64,000 nt of DNA from Roseiarcus sp963709185 (GTDB taxonomy: Bacteria; Pseudomonadota; Alphaproteobacteria; Rhizobiales; Beijerinckiaceae): positions 124,001 through 188,000 of the forward strand of contig CAVPVQ010000025.1 of NCBI GenBank assembly GCA_963709185.1. The letters are read 5' to 3'. The position numbers and the translations under genes were made by a program. Below the pieces are notes generated by a model, which was not told the DNA's origin, did no database searches, and worked only from the letters and a program-made list of their open reading frames with translations. This document shows, in pieces, positions 36,522 through 45,983 of the stretch; within the stretch, counting starts at the first letter, position 1, and each line of letters begins with the position of its first letter.

Positions 36522-37763
36522 ATGGATTATTCGGCGTTTTTCAGCAATGCGACGGAGCGGCTACGCGCCGAGCGCCGATACCGCGTCTTTGTCGAACTGG
36601 AGCGGGACGCCGCGCGCTTTCCGCGGGCGTTGTGGCGGCGCGGCGAAGGGTTCGGGGCGAAGAAGCAGGAAGTCGTCGTGTGGTGCCCCAACGACTACCT
36701 GGGCATGGGGCGACACCCCAGGGTGATCGCCGCGATGCAGGAGGCGACCGCCCGCTACGGCGCCGGGGCCGGCGGCACGCGCAACATTTCGGGTAACAGC
36801 GGGCCGCTGGTCGATCTCGAAGACGAGTTGGCGGATCTGCACCGGAAGCCTGCGGCGCTGGTCTTCACTTCGGGCTGGATATCCAACCTCGCCGCCATTT
36901 CCACCGTGGCGTCGCTGCTGCCGGACTGTCTGATCCTGTCCGATGCGCTCAATCACAATTCGATGATCGAGGGGGTGAAGCGCTCAAACTGCGAAAAGCA
37001 GATTTTTCGGCACAACGACGTCGCCCATCTCGAGAGCCTTCTGGGCGCGCGTCGGCCAGGCCGCCCGACGCTGATCGTCTTCGAAAGCCTCTATTCGATG
37101 GATGGCGACATGGCGCCGATCGGAGCGATCGTCGATCTCGCGGAGAAATACCGCGCGCTGACCTACCTCGACGAGGTGCACGCGGTCGGCCTCTACGGTC
37201 CGCGCGGCGCCGGCGTCGCCGAGCGCGACGGCGTCATGGAGCGCGTCGACATCGTCGAAGGCACATTGGCCAAGGGTTTTGGAACCCTTGGCGGCTATAT
37301 CGCGGCGAGTGCGGCGATCGTCGACGCGGTCCGGTCCTGCGCGCCCGCTTTCATTTTCACCACCGCCCTGCCCCCGGCGGTCGCCGCCGCGGCGGCCGAG
37401 TCGGTGCGGATCGTCAAGAGCGCCGGCGAAGCGCGGGCCAGCCACCAGCGGCAAGTCGCCAAGGTCAAGCAGGCGCTCGGCCGTGCGGGCATTCCCATGC
37501 TGGTGAACAATTCTCACGTCGTTCCGGTGATGATCGGCGACGCCGAGCTGTGCAAAATCGCCAGCGACAGACTTCTGGAGCGCCACGGCATCTATATTCA
37601 GCCAATCAACTATCCGACCGTCGCGCGCGGAACGGAGCGGTTGCGCATCACCCCGACGCCCTATCACGACGACGCGCTGATCGCGGAACTGGTCGACGCG
37701 CTGCGCGAAACCTGGGCGGCGCTGGATCTGCCCCTCGCGCCGCGCGCGCTGGCCGCCGAATAG
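36522..37763 (+). CDS. hemA: 5-aminolevulinate synthase
   Basis: PLP enzyme joining glycine and succinyl-CoA, first step of haem (and any bacteriochlorophyll) synthesis by the C4 route of alphaproteobacteria. I choose ATG 36522 (MDYSAFFSNATERL), which matches the family N-terminus and gives 413 residues; the frame is open to ATG 36450. Landmarks: WCPNDYLGMG, GAGAGGTRNISGN, DEVHAVGLYGPRGAG, and the PLP Lys in EGTLAKGFGTLGG (about residue 251). The C-terminus INYPTVARGTERLRITPTP is typical. It is monocistronic, with a convergent aminotransferase behind it. Confidence 0.97.
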   Translation: MDYSAFFSNATERLRAERRYRVFVELERDAARFPRALWRRGEGFGAKKQEVVVWCPNDYLGMGRHPRVIAAMQEATARYGAGAGGTRNISGNSGPLVDLEDELADLHRKPAALVFTSGWISNLAAISTVASLLPDCLILSDALNHNSMIEGVKRSNCEKQIFRHNDVAHLESLLGARRPGRPTLIVFESLYSMDGDMAPIGAIVDLAEKYRALTYLDEVHAVGLYGPRGAGVAERDGVMERVDIVEGTLAKGFGTLGGYIAASAAIVDAVRSCAPAFIFTTALPPAVAAAAAESVRIVKSAGEARASHQRQVAKVKQALGRAGIPMLVNNSHVVPVMIGDAELCKIASDRLLERHGIYIQPINYPTVARGTERLRITPTPYHDDALIAELVDALRETWAALDLPLAPRALAAE

Positions 37764-37780
37764 CCGCGGGAAACGCCCGC

Positions 37781-39004
37781 TCAGCGGGCGAGCCAATCGG
37801 TGAAGCGCCGCGTCGCCTCCGCGATCTGCTCGGGCGATCGGGCGAAGCACAAGCGAATATAAGCTTCGCCGCCGGCTCCGAACGCCGAGCCCGGCGCAAC
37901 GCCGAGCCCGGCTTCGTCAACGAGACGCCTGGCGAGCGTCCGCGTATCCTGTTCGCCCTCGATGGAGCAGAAGAGGTAGAAAGCCGCCTCCGGCCGAGCG
38001 AAGCGCACGCGTCCCGTCGCGGCAAGGCCGTCGCAGATGATGTCGCGGCTTTGATGCATGCGGGCCAGTTGATCGGCGATGAAGGGTTCCCCTTGCTCGA
38101 TCGCGGCGATGGCCGCGCGCTGAACGAAAACCGCCACGCCGGAAGTCGTGTACTGGATCGCATTCTCGATGATCGGCCCTAGCGCCGGCGGCGCTTCGAG
38201 CCAGCCGATCCGCCATCCGGTCATCGCCCAGTTTTTTGACAGGGTCTGCAGGAACAGGATTCGGTCGTCGCGGTCCATCACGTCGTGGAAGGACGGCGAG
38301 CGTTCGCCCTGGTAGACCACGCGTCCATAGATTTCGTCGGCGACGATCCACAAGCCGCGGCGGCGCGCAAGATCGAGCAGCGCGCTCAGTTCTTCGTGCG
38401 TGGCGGTAAAGCCGGTCGGGTTTCCCGGCGAATTCAGGACGATCGCTCGCGTCGCCGGCGTAACCGCGGCGGCGAGGCGATCGATGTCGAGGCTCCAGCG
38501 CGCGCCGACAGTCATGGGAACGTTGACGCAGCGGGCGCCGGCCAGGGCGATCGCCCCTTCGAAATTCGGCCATGCCGGCGAGGGGACGAGGATGTCGTCG
38601 CCAGGACCGGCGATCAGCCGCATCGCGATCTGCAGCGCGTGCATGCCGCCGACCGTCACGAAGAACTGCTCGGGCTGAAACGCGCCGCGGCCCGGCGCCT
38701 CGCCATAGACCCGCGCCATATAGCGCGCGATCGCTTCGCGCAGTTCGGGAATGCCCCGCTGATGGGTGTAGAAGGTCTCGCCCCTGGCCAGCGAGAGTCG
38801 GGCCGCCTCGGCGATGAAATCTGGCGTCGTCAGGTCGCCCTCGCCGACCCACAAGGGGATCAACCCTTGCCGGCCGCGCCCGTAGTTGAAGACTTCGACG
38901 ATGCCGCTCTCGGCGACTGCGCCCATTTGCGGACTGAGCGCGCTGGCCCAATCGGGCGCGGACGCCAAGGGAAATTCGGGGAGATCGGAGCGCAAGTTCG
39001 CCAT
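37781..39004 (-). CDS. Class I/II pyridoxal-phosphate aminotransferase
   Basis: Fold-type I aminotransferase of 407 residues. PLWVGEGDLTTPDF, LNSPGNPTGF, ADEIYGRVVY and the PLP-Lys block QTLSKNWAMTGWRIGW are present, with the C-terminal YIRLCFARS Arg that binds the carboxylate. It resembles the AspC/AlaC-like subgroup that acts on aspartate, alanine or aromatic amino acids; specificity is not determined. It is convergent with hemA (17 bp between stops). Confidence 0.92.
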   Translation of the reverse strand: MANLRSDLPEFPLASAPDWASALSPQMGAVAESGIVEVFNYGRGRQGLIPLWVGEGDLTTPDFIAEAARLSLARGETFYTHQRGIPELREAIARYMARVYGEAPGRGAFQPEQFFVTVGGMHALQIAMRLIAGPGDDILVPSPAWPNFEGAIALAGARCVNVPMTVGARWSLDIDRLAAAVTPATRAIVLNSPGNPTGFTATHEELSALLDLARRRGLWIVADEIYGRVVYQGERSPSFHDVMDRDDRILFLQTLSKNWAMTGWRIGWLEAPPALGPIIENAIQYTTSGVAVFVQRAAIAAIEQGEPFIADQLARMHQSRDIICDGLAATGRVRFARPEAAFYLFCSIEGEQDTRTLARRLVDEAGLGVAPGSAFGAGGEAYIRLCFARSPEQIAEATRRFTDWLAR

Positions 39005-39104
39005 TGCAATGTATTGGACGCGAGGGGAGGCGCCCGCCCGCCAAATGCTTCACACGCCGCCAAGGCCATCGGCGGTCGCCTCCCGAACCGTTCGGTCCGC
39101 TTGT

Positions 39105-39521
39105 TTAGGCGCGTTTGGCCAGCGAGTCCCGGATTTCTGTCAGCAGCACTTCGCTGCGCGTCGGCGCGGGGGCAGCGGCCGGCGCCGGAACCTCCTTCTT
39201 TTTCATGCTGTTGATCGCCTTGATGATGAGAAACAGCACGAAAGCGATGATCAGGAAGTTGACGGCGATGGTGACGAAATTGCCGTAGGCGAACACCGGA
39301 CCCTGTTTCTTGGCGTCGGCAAGGTTGGTCGCGACCACTGCGTGCGACAGCCCGAAGAAATAGTTGGAGAAGTCGGCGCCGCCCAATGCGCCGATGATCG
39401 GCATGATGATGTCGTTGACCAGGGAATCGACGATCTTTCCGAACGCCGCGCCGATGATGACGCCGATCGCGAGATCGACGACGTTGCCTCGCATCGCGAA
39501 GTCTCTGAATTCCTTAAGCAA
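39105..39521 (-). CDS. mscL: Large-conductance mechanosensitive channel MscL
   Basis: Homopentameric inner-membrane channel releasing solutes under hypo-osmotic stress. The 138 residues show the N-terminal amphipathic helix MLKEFRDFAMRGNVVDLAIG, the first membrane helix VVDLAIGVIIGAAFGKIV, the periplasmic loop (GGADFSNYFFGLSHA), a second helix (FVTIAVNFLIIAFVLFLIIKAI) and the charged C-terminal bundle (KKKEVPAPAA). Typical length for the family. Confidence 0.97.
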   Translation of the reverse strand: MLKEFRDFAMRGNVVDLAIGVIIGAAFGKIVDSLVNDIIMPIIGALGGADFSNYFFGLSHAVVATNLADAKKQGPVFAYGNFVTIAVNFLIIAFVLFLIIKAINSMKKKEVPAPAAAPAPTRSEVLLTEIRDSLAKRA

Positions 39522-39630
39522 TGAATCCTCCCCTCGCTCGTCAGACGTCCGGCGCGCCGATTCGCAGCGCTCCGCTGACGAAGCTAGCCGAGCCGGGCCG
39601 CCGGTGAAAGTCCCCCCGCGCCTCGCCGGA

Positions 39631-40764
39631 TCAGATAACGAATTTCACCGCGATAAAGACGAGGACGGCGATCCACGCCGTTTCCGCCAGCATCAGGCCG
39701 ATCGGGCGCCAGCCGACGGCGAAGAGGGCCTTGAATGACGTCTTCATGCCCAGCGCCGCGATCGCCGTGACCAGACACCAGCGCGAAACGTCGTTCGCCA
39801 GATTGACGAGAAAATGCGGCAGCAGGCCAGTGCTGTTGACCAGCACCAGCAGCGCGAATGCGACGAGAAAGCCGGGCAGCAACGGCTGGGCGCTCGTGCG
39901 CCGCTCGCCAGTTCGCGAGACGATGAGCGTGATGGCCAGCACCGCGGGCAACAGCGTGGCCACGCGCAACAGCTTGACATAGGTGGCGATGTCGCCGGTT
40001 TCGGGCGAGATCGTATAGCCAGCGCCGACCACCTGGGCGACGTCGTGGATGGTGCCGCCGATGAAAATGCCGGCGCGCACGTGATCGAGGCCGACGGCGG
40101 TTGCAAACACGGGATAGAGGATCATCGCCAGCGTCGAGAGCGCCGTTATGCTGACCACGGTCAGGATCGTGTCGCGCTCGCTTTGCTCGTGGCGCGGCAG
40201 AACCGAAGCGATGGCGAGCGCCGCGGACGCTCCGCAAATGGCGACGGCCCCGCCCGAAAGAACACCGAAGGCCCACCCCAGACCGAGGCGGCGCGCCAGG
40301 GTGAGACCGACCAGAAACGTCGTGGCGACGCCAACGACGACCATTGCGACGGGCAGCGCGCCCAGACTCGCAATTTGGGCCACTGTAATCTTGACGCCGA
40401 GCAGGGCGACGCCGGTGCGAAGCACGGTTCGCGAGGAGAATTCGATGCCCGCGACGCAGCGCCCTTCCTCGTGCAAAAAATGAAACGCCATGCCGAACAG
40501 CAGCGCGAACAGCATGACCGGCGCGGTGTATTGCTGGGCGAGCCAGGTCGAGGCCAGGGCGATGGTGCCGGCGACAAGCAGGCCGGGATAGACGGCGTGG
40601 ATCAGCCTGGATTGCGGCAGGGATTGCAAAAAACGCGGCGGCGCGCTGGCCTCGATCGCCGCGATTCCTTCCATACTGTCGAATGAAGCATAGGAATCAT
40701 AGGCGCTGACCGGCCAATCACCGCTTCGTTGCGCCACATCCGGACCGCTGAGCCGATCGATCAA
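39631..40764 (-). CDS. YeiH-type putative sulfate exporter family transporter
   Basis: Protein of 377 residues with about 10 predicted membrane helices (UPF0324/YeiH). The signature regions are YPGLLVAGTIALASTWL, FALLFGMAFHFLHEEGRC, LRTGVALLGVKIT, GGAVAICGASAALAIA and FIGGTIHDVAQVVGAGY. Relatives export sulfate or related anions, but most are untested. About 40 N-terminal residues before the first helix are polar. The ATG overlaps the stop of the upstream ridA-like gene (ATGA), so translation is coupled. Confidence 0.9.
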   Translation of the reverse strand: MIDRLSGPDVAQRSGDWPVSAYDSYASFDSMEGIAAIEASAPPRFLQSLPQSRLIHAVYPGLLVAGTIALASTWLAQQYTAPVMLFALLFGMAFHFLHEEGRCVAGIEFSSRTVLRTGVALLGVKITVAQIASLGALPVAMVVVGVATTFLVGLTLARRLGLGWAFGVLSGGAVAICGASAALAIASVLPRHEQSERDTILTVVSITALSTLAMILYPVFATAVGLDHVRAGIFIGGTIHDVAQVVGAGYTISPETGDIATYVKLLRVATLLPAVLAITLIVSRTGERRTSAQPLLPGFLVAFALLVLVNSTGLLPHFLVNLANDVSRWCLVTAIAALGMKTSFKALFAVGWRPIGLMLAETAWIAVLVFIAVKFVI

Positions 40765-41168
40765 CGATCGGCCTCCCGAATGGCTTCGCCCTCGATCGAA
40801 ATGAGCCAGCGGGGATCGCCCAGTCCGGTGACTTCGACATAGGTCGAAACCGGCGTCGCCGCGCCGATTTTGCGCTCACGGACCAGATGGTACTGGGCGA
40901 AACCCTGCGGAGCGACGACGTAGGCGGTCAATCTCGTGAGGTCGCCCACCGCCAATTGTGCGGCTTCGATCACCGCCAGCAGGTTGTCGAACGCCAGTTC
41001 GACCTGCGCCTCAAACCCGGCCGGGACATTGCCCGACGGATCGGCGCCGACCTGCCCCCCGATCGCCAGCCTCTTGAAGACGCCGCCGTGGGCAAGTCCA
41101 TGCGGTTGCCCGGAGGCGGTCGGCGCAATGTTGGTCGGCTTCAAAAATCGCTTCATCAGATCGCTCAA
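40761..41168 (-). CDS. RidA-family protein (second copy)
   Basis: Protein of 135 residues, RidA fold with GGVFKRLAIGGQVGADPSGN, VELAFDNLLAVIEAAQLAVGDLTRL and STYVEVTGLGDPRWLISIEGEA; this last block holds the conserved C-terminal Glu. Compared with the first RidA copy the Arg-containing ARA motif is missing (PVSTYVEV), so the enzyme may have a different substrate or no imine deaminase activity. The stop overlaps the start of the YeiH-type exporter. Confidence 0.85.
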   Translation of the reverse strand: MSDLMKRFLKPTNIAPTASGQPHGLAHGGVFKRLAIGGQVGADPSGNVPAGFEAQVELAFDNLLAVIEAAQLAVGDLTRLTAYVVAPQGFAQYHLVRERKIGAATPVSTYVEVTGLGDPRWLISIEGEAIREADR

Positions 41169-41330
41169 GCAGACAAAGCGACCTATTTCGTATCGGCGCC
41201 ATGGTCAAGCGCGCAGGGCCGGCAAAATGAGGACGTGAGGATTTTCGAACAGCTTCGGCCGCCCGCAACCCGGCGCAGCCGAGCCCTCGTCAGAGGCTGA
41301 CGCCGACCGCGGCTGGCCGAACGCCTGACG

Positions 41331-42017
41331 TCATGGCTGTTCCGGCGCCTGGTAGAGCAGCGCCCTTGGGTCGCGCTGATCGGCTGGCTTGGGCGTGTTG
41401 TCCTGCGTCGCCACCGTTGTGGAGGTGGGGAGGCGATAGCCCTTGGGCGGATCGGTCAACCAGTCGCGATCCGGCTCGTGGCCCGCGACGATCTCGTCCG
41501 GCTTCGCCAGGCCGATGGTTTCAAAGACGTTGCGGAACGGAACCCAGTCGCAGCCGCGGGTGTTCGATTGGGCGGCGCAATGGTTCGCGGCCGACGATTG
41601 GCCGGGCATCGCGCGATCCGCCCGCAATTGATCGGGCGAAAGGACGTGGCCATCCCGCATCGCCTGTAGATCCGACTGCGCTTTGAGGATCGCGAGCGTC
41701 CGCTCCTTATCCTTGCGCACCTTCACGATGTCCGGATCGAGCGGCCAGGCAGCGGTCCGTTGCGCCGCCGGGGGCGCTGGCGGCGGCAGTGTCATTTTCG
41801 GCGGCAACACCAGGCGGCCGCGCTCGCGATAGTCGATATGCTCGTCATTGTCGTCGTGGCTTAGACCGAACAAACCGCCAAGCCCCGACCAGATCGGCGC
41901 CTGGCCATCGTCGCCGGCCATCGCCGGGCCGATGGGCGAAGCGCAGATCGCCGCGGCGACGGCGCTGGCCAGCGCCAGACCGCGAGCCCCTGTGGTTCCG
42001 CCTGAAATCAACGGCAT
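41331..42017 (-). CDS. Hypothetical secreted protein near lspA
   Basis: Protein of 228 residues from ATG 42017, chosen because the signal peptide GARGLALASAVAAAICASPIGPAMA directly follows. The mature protein is hydrophilic: RERGRLVLPPKMTLPPPAPP, a helical KVRKDKERTLAILKAQSDLQAM, and a C-terminal part rich in Asp/Pro with three Cys (NHCAAQSNTRGCDW). The phrases EHIDYRERGRLVLPP and DRDWLTDPPKGYRLP look like a conserved motif pair, but I do not recognise the family. The 229 bp towards lspA hold no gene. Confidence 0.65.
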   Translation of the reverse strand: MPLISGGTTGARGLALASAVAAAICASPIGPAMAGDDGQAPIWSGLGGLFGLSHDDNDEHIDYRERGRLVLPPKMTLPPPAPPAAQRTAAWPLDPDIVKVRKDKERTLAILKAQSDLQAMRDGHVLSPDQLRADRAMPGQSSAANHCAAQSNTRGCDWVPFRNVFETIGLAKPDEIVAGHEPDRDWLTDPPKGYRLPTSTTVATQDNTPKPADQRDPRALLYQAPEQP

Positions 42018-42246
42018 GGACCCATTCCTCTCAATCCTTCGTCGCCGCCCACGGCCAAGACCCATATCGCCTGAACGCCGGATAGCGAAGAGTCTACCGG
42101 CAGTTCGGCGAATCGATGGCGCCTGCTCCTGCGGCGTCGCCAAGTCGGCGGATGCCCCACCCTTGGTCATTTCCTAGCATATTTCCAATCATTAGCACAT
42201 TGCCCGGGAAATGCGCCTTGCGCTCCGGGCTCCCCGCGCCTCTGCC

Positions 42247-42744
42247 TCAGCCGCTGGCGCCGTGCGACGGCAGCGCCCGGCGACCCAGTGCAAGACTATC
42301 ATAGAGCAGAAGAGCGACCCCCAGGGTGATTGCCGAGTCGGCGACATTGAAGACATAAAAATGATAGCCCAACGCATGAAAATCCAGAAAGTCGACGACG
42401 GCGTTGTAGGCGAACCGGTCATGGCCATTGCCAAGCGCCCCGCCGACGATGGCGCCCAGGGCCAGCCCGGCGAGCCTGCCGTTGACCCGCCACAGCCAGC
42501 CGGCGAGCAACGCCGTCGCCGCCAGCGTCAGGGCGAGCAATATCCAGCGTCCGGTCGCTGTTCCCTGCTGGAACAGGCTGAAGGAAATGCCAGGATTCCA
42601 TAGCAGCTCGAAGTCGAGGAACGGCGCGACAGAGATACGCTCATGATCCTTCATCTCCAGGCCGTAGAGCACAAAGAACTTCGAGGCCTGGTCGGCGATC
42701 AGCACGGCCAGCGCCGCCAGGGCGCCCAGCGTGCGCGCCTTCAT
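42247..42744 (-). CDS. lspA: Lipoprotein signal peptidase
   Basis: Aspartic protease of the inner membrane removing signal peptides from diacylated prolipoproteins. From the ATG overlapping the ileS stop (ATGA) it has 165 residues and four predicted helices. Catalytic Asp pair: GGALGNGHDRF and FNVADSAI; WNPGISFSLF is the conserved substrate-site block. The open frame continues upstream but that part overlaps ileS. Confidence 0.95.
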   Translation of the reverse strand: MKARTLGALAALAVLIADQASKFFVLYGLEMKDHERISVAPFLDFELLWNPGISFSLFQQGTATGRWILLALTLAATALLAGWLWRVNGRLAGLALGAIVGGALGNGHDRFAYNAVVDFLDFHALGYHFYVFNVADSAITLGVALLLYDSLALGRRALPSHGASG

Positions 42745-45700
42745 GAAACGCCGCCCGTCGCCGCCAATTCGCGCAACGCCTGCGCATCGCGCGGCGTCAC
42801 GTCCGGGAATTGCGGATCGGCAGTCGTCGGGTCGAAATATTTCCACGACCGCGCGCATTTGACGCCCGGCGCGCGCTCTACGACTACTGCAACCCCAGGT
42901 GTTTCCGGCAGGAAGAAGGCGTCGGCCCATGGCTCGGCCGAGGATTCGATGACGATGTCGGAGGTGATGCAGACTTCGGCGAAATCGACGCCGTCGAGCG
43001 CGCCCAGAAGCGCGGCGCTGGCGATGAACACGCGCGGGCGCGCTTCAAGCGACGAGCCGATCAGCTTGTTCGCCCGCGCGATCTCGATGGCGCCGGTGAC
43101 GACCAAGCGAATTTTGCGAATGGCCTCCCATTTCTCGGCAAGGCGTTCGTCGAGCCACGCCAAGGGAATTGTCGGAAACTGCTCGAGATGCACGGAGTGC
43201 GCTTTCGGGTCGCGCATCGTCCAGGCTTCCTCGCTGGTGAATACCAGGATCGGCGCAAGCCACAGCGTGATCGCGCGAAAGATGTGGTCGATCGCCTCGA
43301 GCGCGCCGCGCCGCCTCGCGCTCGACGGCGGATCGCAATAGAGCGCGTCCTTGCGGATGTCGAAATAGAAGGCGGAGAGATCGGCGTTCATGAACGCCGA
43401 CAGCGCGGCGATCACCCGCGCATAATCGAACGCCGCATAGGCCGCCCGGATCGTCGCGTCGAGCTCGGCCAGACGATGCAGCATCAGCCGCTCGAGCGCG
43501 CCCATTGCGGCGAAACCGACCGCCTGATCCGGCGAATAATGGGCGAGCGTGCCGAGCATCCAGCGGATGGTGTTGCGCAACTTGCGATAATTGTCGCTGA
43601 CGCTCTTCAACACCTCCGGGCCGATCCGCTGATCGTCGCTATAGTCGACGCTGGCGACCCACAGACGCAGGATGTCGGCGCCCGACTGCTTGATGATGTC
43701 CTGTGGGAAGGTCTGGTTGCCCAGCGACTTCGACATTTTCCGGCCCTTCTCGTCGAGCGTGAAGCCATGCGTCAGCACCACGTCGAACGGCGCGCGCCCG
43801 CGCGTGCCGCAGCTTTCGAGAAGCGAGGACTGGAACCAGCCGCGGTGCTGGTCGGAGCCTTCGAGATACATCACGTCGTCGGCGCCGCCGTCGATCCGGC
43901 GCTTGATCCCGGCGAGGCCGGGGAAGTGAACAGGATCGCCGAGCACGTAAGAATGGGTCGAACCGGAGTCGAACCACACGTCGAGCACGTCGTCGATCTT
44001 GTCGAAATCGTCCGGGTTGCGGTTGTTGCCGAGAAACCGCGCCTTGGCGCCCTCCGCGAACCAGGCGTCGGCGCCCTCGGCCTCGAACGCGTCGGCGATG
44101 CGCTTGTTGACCTCGTCGTCGATGAGGATGTCGTGGCCGCCCTTGCGCACGAACACCGCGATCGGCACGCCCCAGGCGCGCTGGCGGCTCATCACCCAAT
44201 CCGGCTTGTTGGCCACCATGCCGGTGATGCGGTTCTCGCCTGAGACGGGAACCCAGCGGGTGTTCTTGATGGCGGCCAGCGCCGTCTCGCGCAGCGTCGC
44301 GCCGTTGCTCTGCCCCCTCTCCCCGCTCGCGGGGAGAGGGCCGGGGTGAGGGGCAGCGCCGACATCAGTGGATTGGCCGCCCCCAAAATCGCCGGCGTCG
44401 CGCGGCCCCTCATCCGGCGCTTCGCGCCACCTTCCCCCCGCCAGGCGGGGGGAAGGGAATCCCGCGATCGGCTTGTCCATCGCGATGAACCATTGCGGCG
44501 TGTTGCGGAAGATCACCGGCTTTTTCGAGCGCCAGGAATGGGGATACTGGTGCTTGAGCCTGCCGCGCGCCACCAGCGCGCCCGCCGCGATCAGCGCCTT
44601 GATGACCGCCTCGTTGGCGTCGCCCTTCTCGCCCTTGTCGGTGAGGACGCGCTTGCCCTCGAAGCCCGGCGCGTCTGCGGTGAACGCGCCGTTTTCATCG
44701 ACGGTGTAGGGGATGCGCGCATCGATGCCGCGCGCGCGCAGAAGTTGCTGCGTCTCCGCCGAAGTCCACAGGTCGAAATCCTCGCGACCGTGACCCGGCG
44801 CGGTATGGACGAAGCCCGTGCCGGCGTCGTCGGTGACGTGTTCGCCGGGGAGGAGGGGAACTGCGAAATCGTAGCCGGGGACCTGACCCGCGAGAGGATG
44901 GGCGCAAGCGCCAATAGCGGCGGGTTCGAATCGACCCATACGGTCAAAGCGTGTGACCTTCGCGGCGGCCATGACGCTCTCGGCGAGCTTGTCAGCGAGC
45001 AAATAGAAACTACCAATGTTCGCCCAATTTCCTTCGGGGGCGTCGAGCACGCGATAGACACCGTAAGAAATCTGGCGCGAGAACGCGATTGCCCGGTTGC
45101 CCGGAAGCGTCCACGGCGTCGTTGTCCAGATGATCACCCGCAATTCGCGGTTCATTCGCTCCAGTTCGGCGAGGGAAACATTCTTATTGCCGTCGGCCGA
45201 GAAGAAGACGCCGACTGCGCCCTTCCTGAGCGTTTCGATGGCGCCGAGCGCGTTCGCGCGCTCGCTATCGTAGGGGGCCTCATACCGGGCGATGGGAAAC
45301 GCCACATACACCGTGTCGCTCGTATAGTCCTCGTATTCGACCTCCGCCTCGGCGAGCGCGGTCTTCTCGACGACGCTCCACATCACCGGCTTGGAGCCGC
45401 GGTAGAGCAACCCGTTGGCGGCGAATTTCATGATTTCGCGGGCGATCTGCGCTTCGGCGGGAAAGCTCATCGTCGAATAGGGATGGTCCCAGTCGCCGAC
45501 CACCCCGAGGCGCTTGAACTCCTCGCGCTGCACGCCGAGCCAATGTTCGGCGTAGGCGCGGCATTCCTTGCGGAACGCGATGATCGCCGCCGAATCCCTG
45601 AAATCCGGCTTCGCCTTGCCCTTGGCGCGATAGTTCTCCTCCTCGATCTTCCATTCGATCGGCAGGCCGTGGCAGTCCCAGCCGGGCACATAGTTCGAAT

Positions 45701-45983
45701 CCTTGCCCGCCATCTGCTGCGAGCGGGTCACCATGTCCTTGAGGATTTTGTTCAGGGCGTGGCCGATATGGATGGCGCCGTTGGCGTAGGGCGGCCCGTC
45801 GTGCAGCACGAACTTGGCGCGCCCTTTGGAGGCGGCGCGTAGCTGGCCGTAAAGGTCGTCGCGCGCCCAGCGCGCGAGAATCTCCGGCTCCTTCTGCGGC
45901 AGGCCTGCGCGCATCGGAAAATCGGTCTTGGGCAGAAACAGGGTCTGCGTGTAGTCGGGGTCGGTGGCGGGCTGGTCGTTCAT
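42741..45983 (-). CDS. ileS: Isoleucyl-tRNA synthetase with an in-frame palindromic insertion
   Basis: Class I synthetase charging tRNA-Ile, 1,080 residues, longer than usual for alphaproteobacteria. HIGH motif in GAIHIGHALNK, editing-domain TTPWTLPGN and GTGFVHTAPGHG, KMSKS in KGRKMSKSLGN. Between AMDKPIA and GATLRETALAAI about 53 residues (G508-N560) are inserted, reading FPSPRLAGGRW and APHPGPLPASGERG. They are encoded by two GC-rich palindromes (44304-44462); the reading frame is kept. This surface segment is variable in the family, so activity may be retained. lspA follows with an ATGA overlap. Confidence 0.95.
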   Translation of the reverse strand: MNDQPATDPDYTQTLFLPKTDFPMRAGLPQKEPEILARWARDDLYGQLRAASKGRAKFVLHDGPPYANGAIHIGHALNKILKDMVTRSQQMAGKDSNYVPGWDCHGLPIEWKIEEENYRAKGKAKPDFRDSAAIIAFRKECRAYAEHWLGVQREEFKRLGVVGDWDHPYSTMSFPAEAQIAREIMKFAANGLLYRGSKPVMWSVVEKTALAEAEVEYEDYTSDTVYVAFPIARYEAPYDSERANALGAIETLRKGAVGVFFSADGNKNVSLAELERMNRELRVIIWTTTPWTLPGNRAIAFSRQISYGVYRVLDAPEGNWANIGSFYLLADKLAESVMAAAKVTRFDRMGRFEPAAIGACAHPLAGQVPGYDFAVPLLPGEHVTDDAGTGFVHTAPGHGREDFDLWTSAETQQLLRARGIDARIPYTVDENGAFTADAPGFEGKRVLTDKGEKGDANEAVIKALIAAGALVARGRLKHQYPHSWRSKKPVIFRNTPQWFIAMDKPIAGFPSPRLAGGRWREAPDEGPRDAGDFGGGQSTDVGAAPHPGPLPASGERGQSNGATLRETALAAIKNTRWVPVSGENRITGMVANKPDWVMSRQRAWGVPIAVFVRKGGHDILIDDEVNKRIADAFEAEGADAWFAEGAKARFLGNNRNPDDFDKIDDVLDVWFDSGSTHSYVLGDPVHFPGLAGIKRRIDGGADDVMYLEGSDQHRGWFQSSLLESCGTRGRAPFDVVLTHGFTLDEKGRKMSKSLGNQTFPQDIIKQSGADILRLWVASVDYSDDQRIGPEVLKSVSDNYRKLRNTIRWMLGTLAHYSPDQAVGFAAMGALERLMLHRLAELDATIRAAYAAFDYARVIAALSAFMNADLSAFYFDIRKDALYCDPPSSARRRGALEAIDHIFRAITLWLAPILVFTSEEAWTMRDPKAHSVHLEQFPTIPLAWLDERLAEKWEAIRKIRLVVTGAIEIARANKLIGSSLEARPRVFIASAALLGALDGVDFAEVCITSDIVIESSAEPWADAFFLPETPGVAVVVERAPGVKCARSWKYFDPTTADPQFPDVTPRDAQALRELAATGGVS
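44304..44462. repeat. Paired GC-rich palindromic elements inserted in ileS
   Basis: Two related stem-loops face each other. On the plus strand CCCTCTCCCCGC, a short loop, then GCGGGGAGAGGG (about 44315-44340), followed by GGTGAGGGGC. On the minus strand CCTTCCCCCCGCC/GGCGGGGGGAAGG (about 44430-44457), followed by GATGAGGGGC. The shared tails end towards the middle. The 159 bp are a multiple of three and contain no stop in the ileS frame. The elements resemble intergenic palindromic repeats of rhizobial genomes and the Rickettsia palindromic elements that lie inside genes. Confidence 0.8.
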
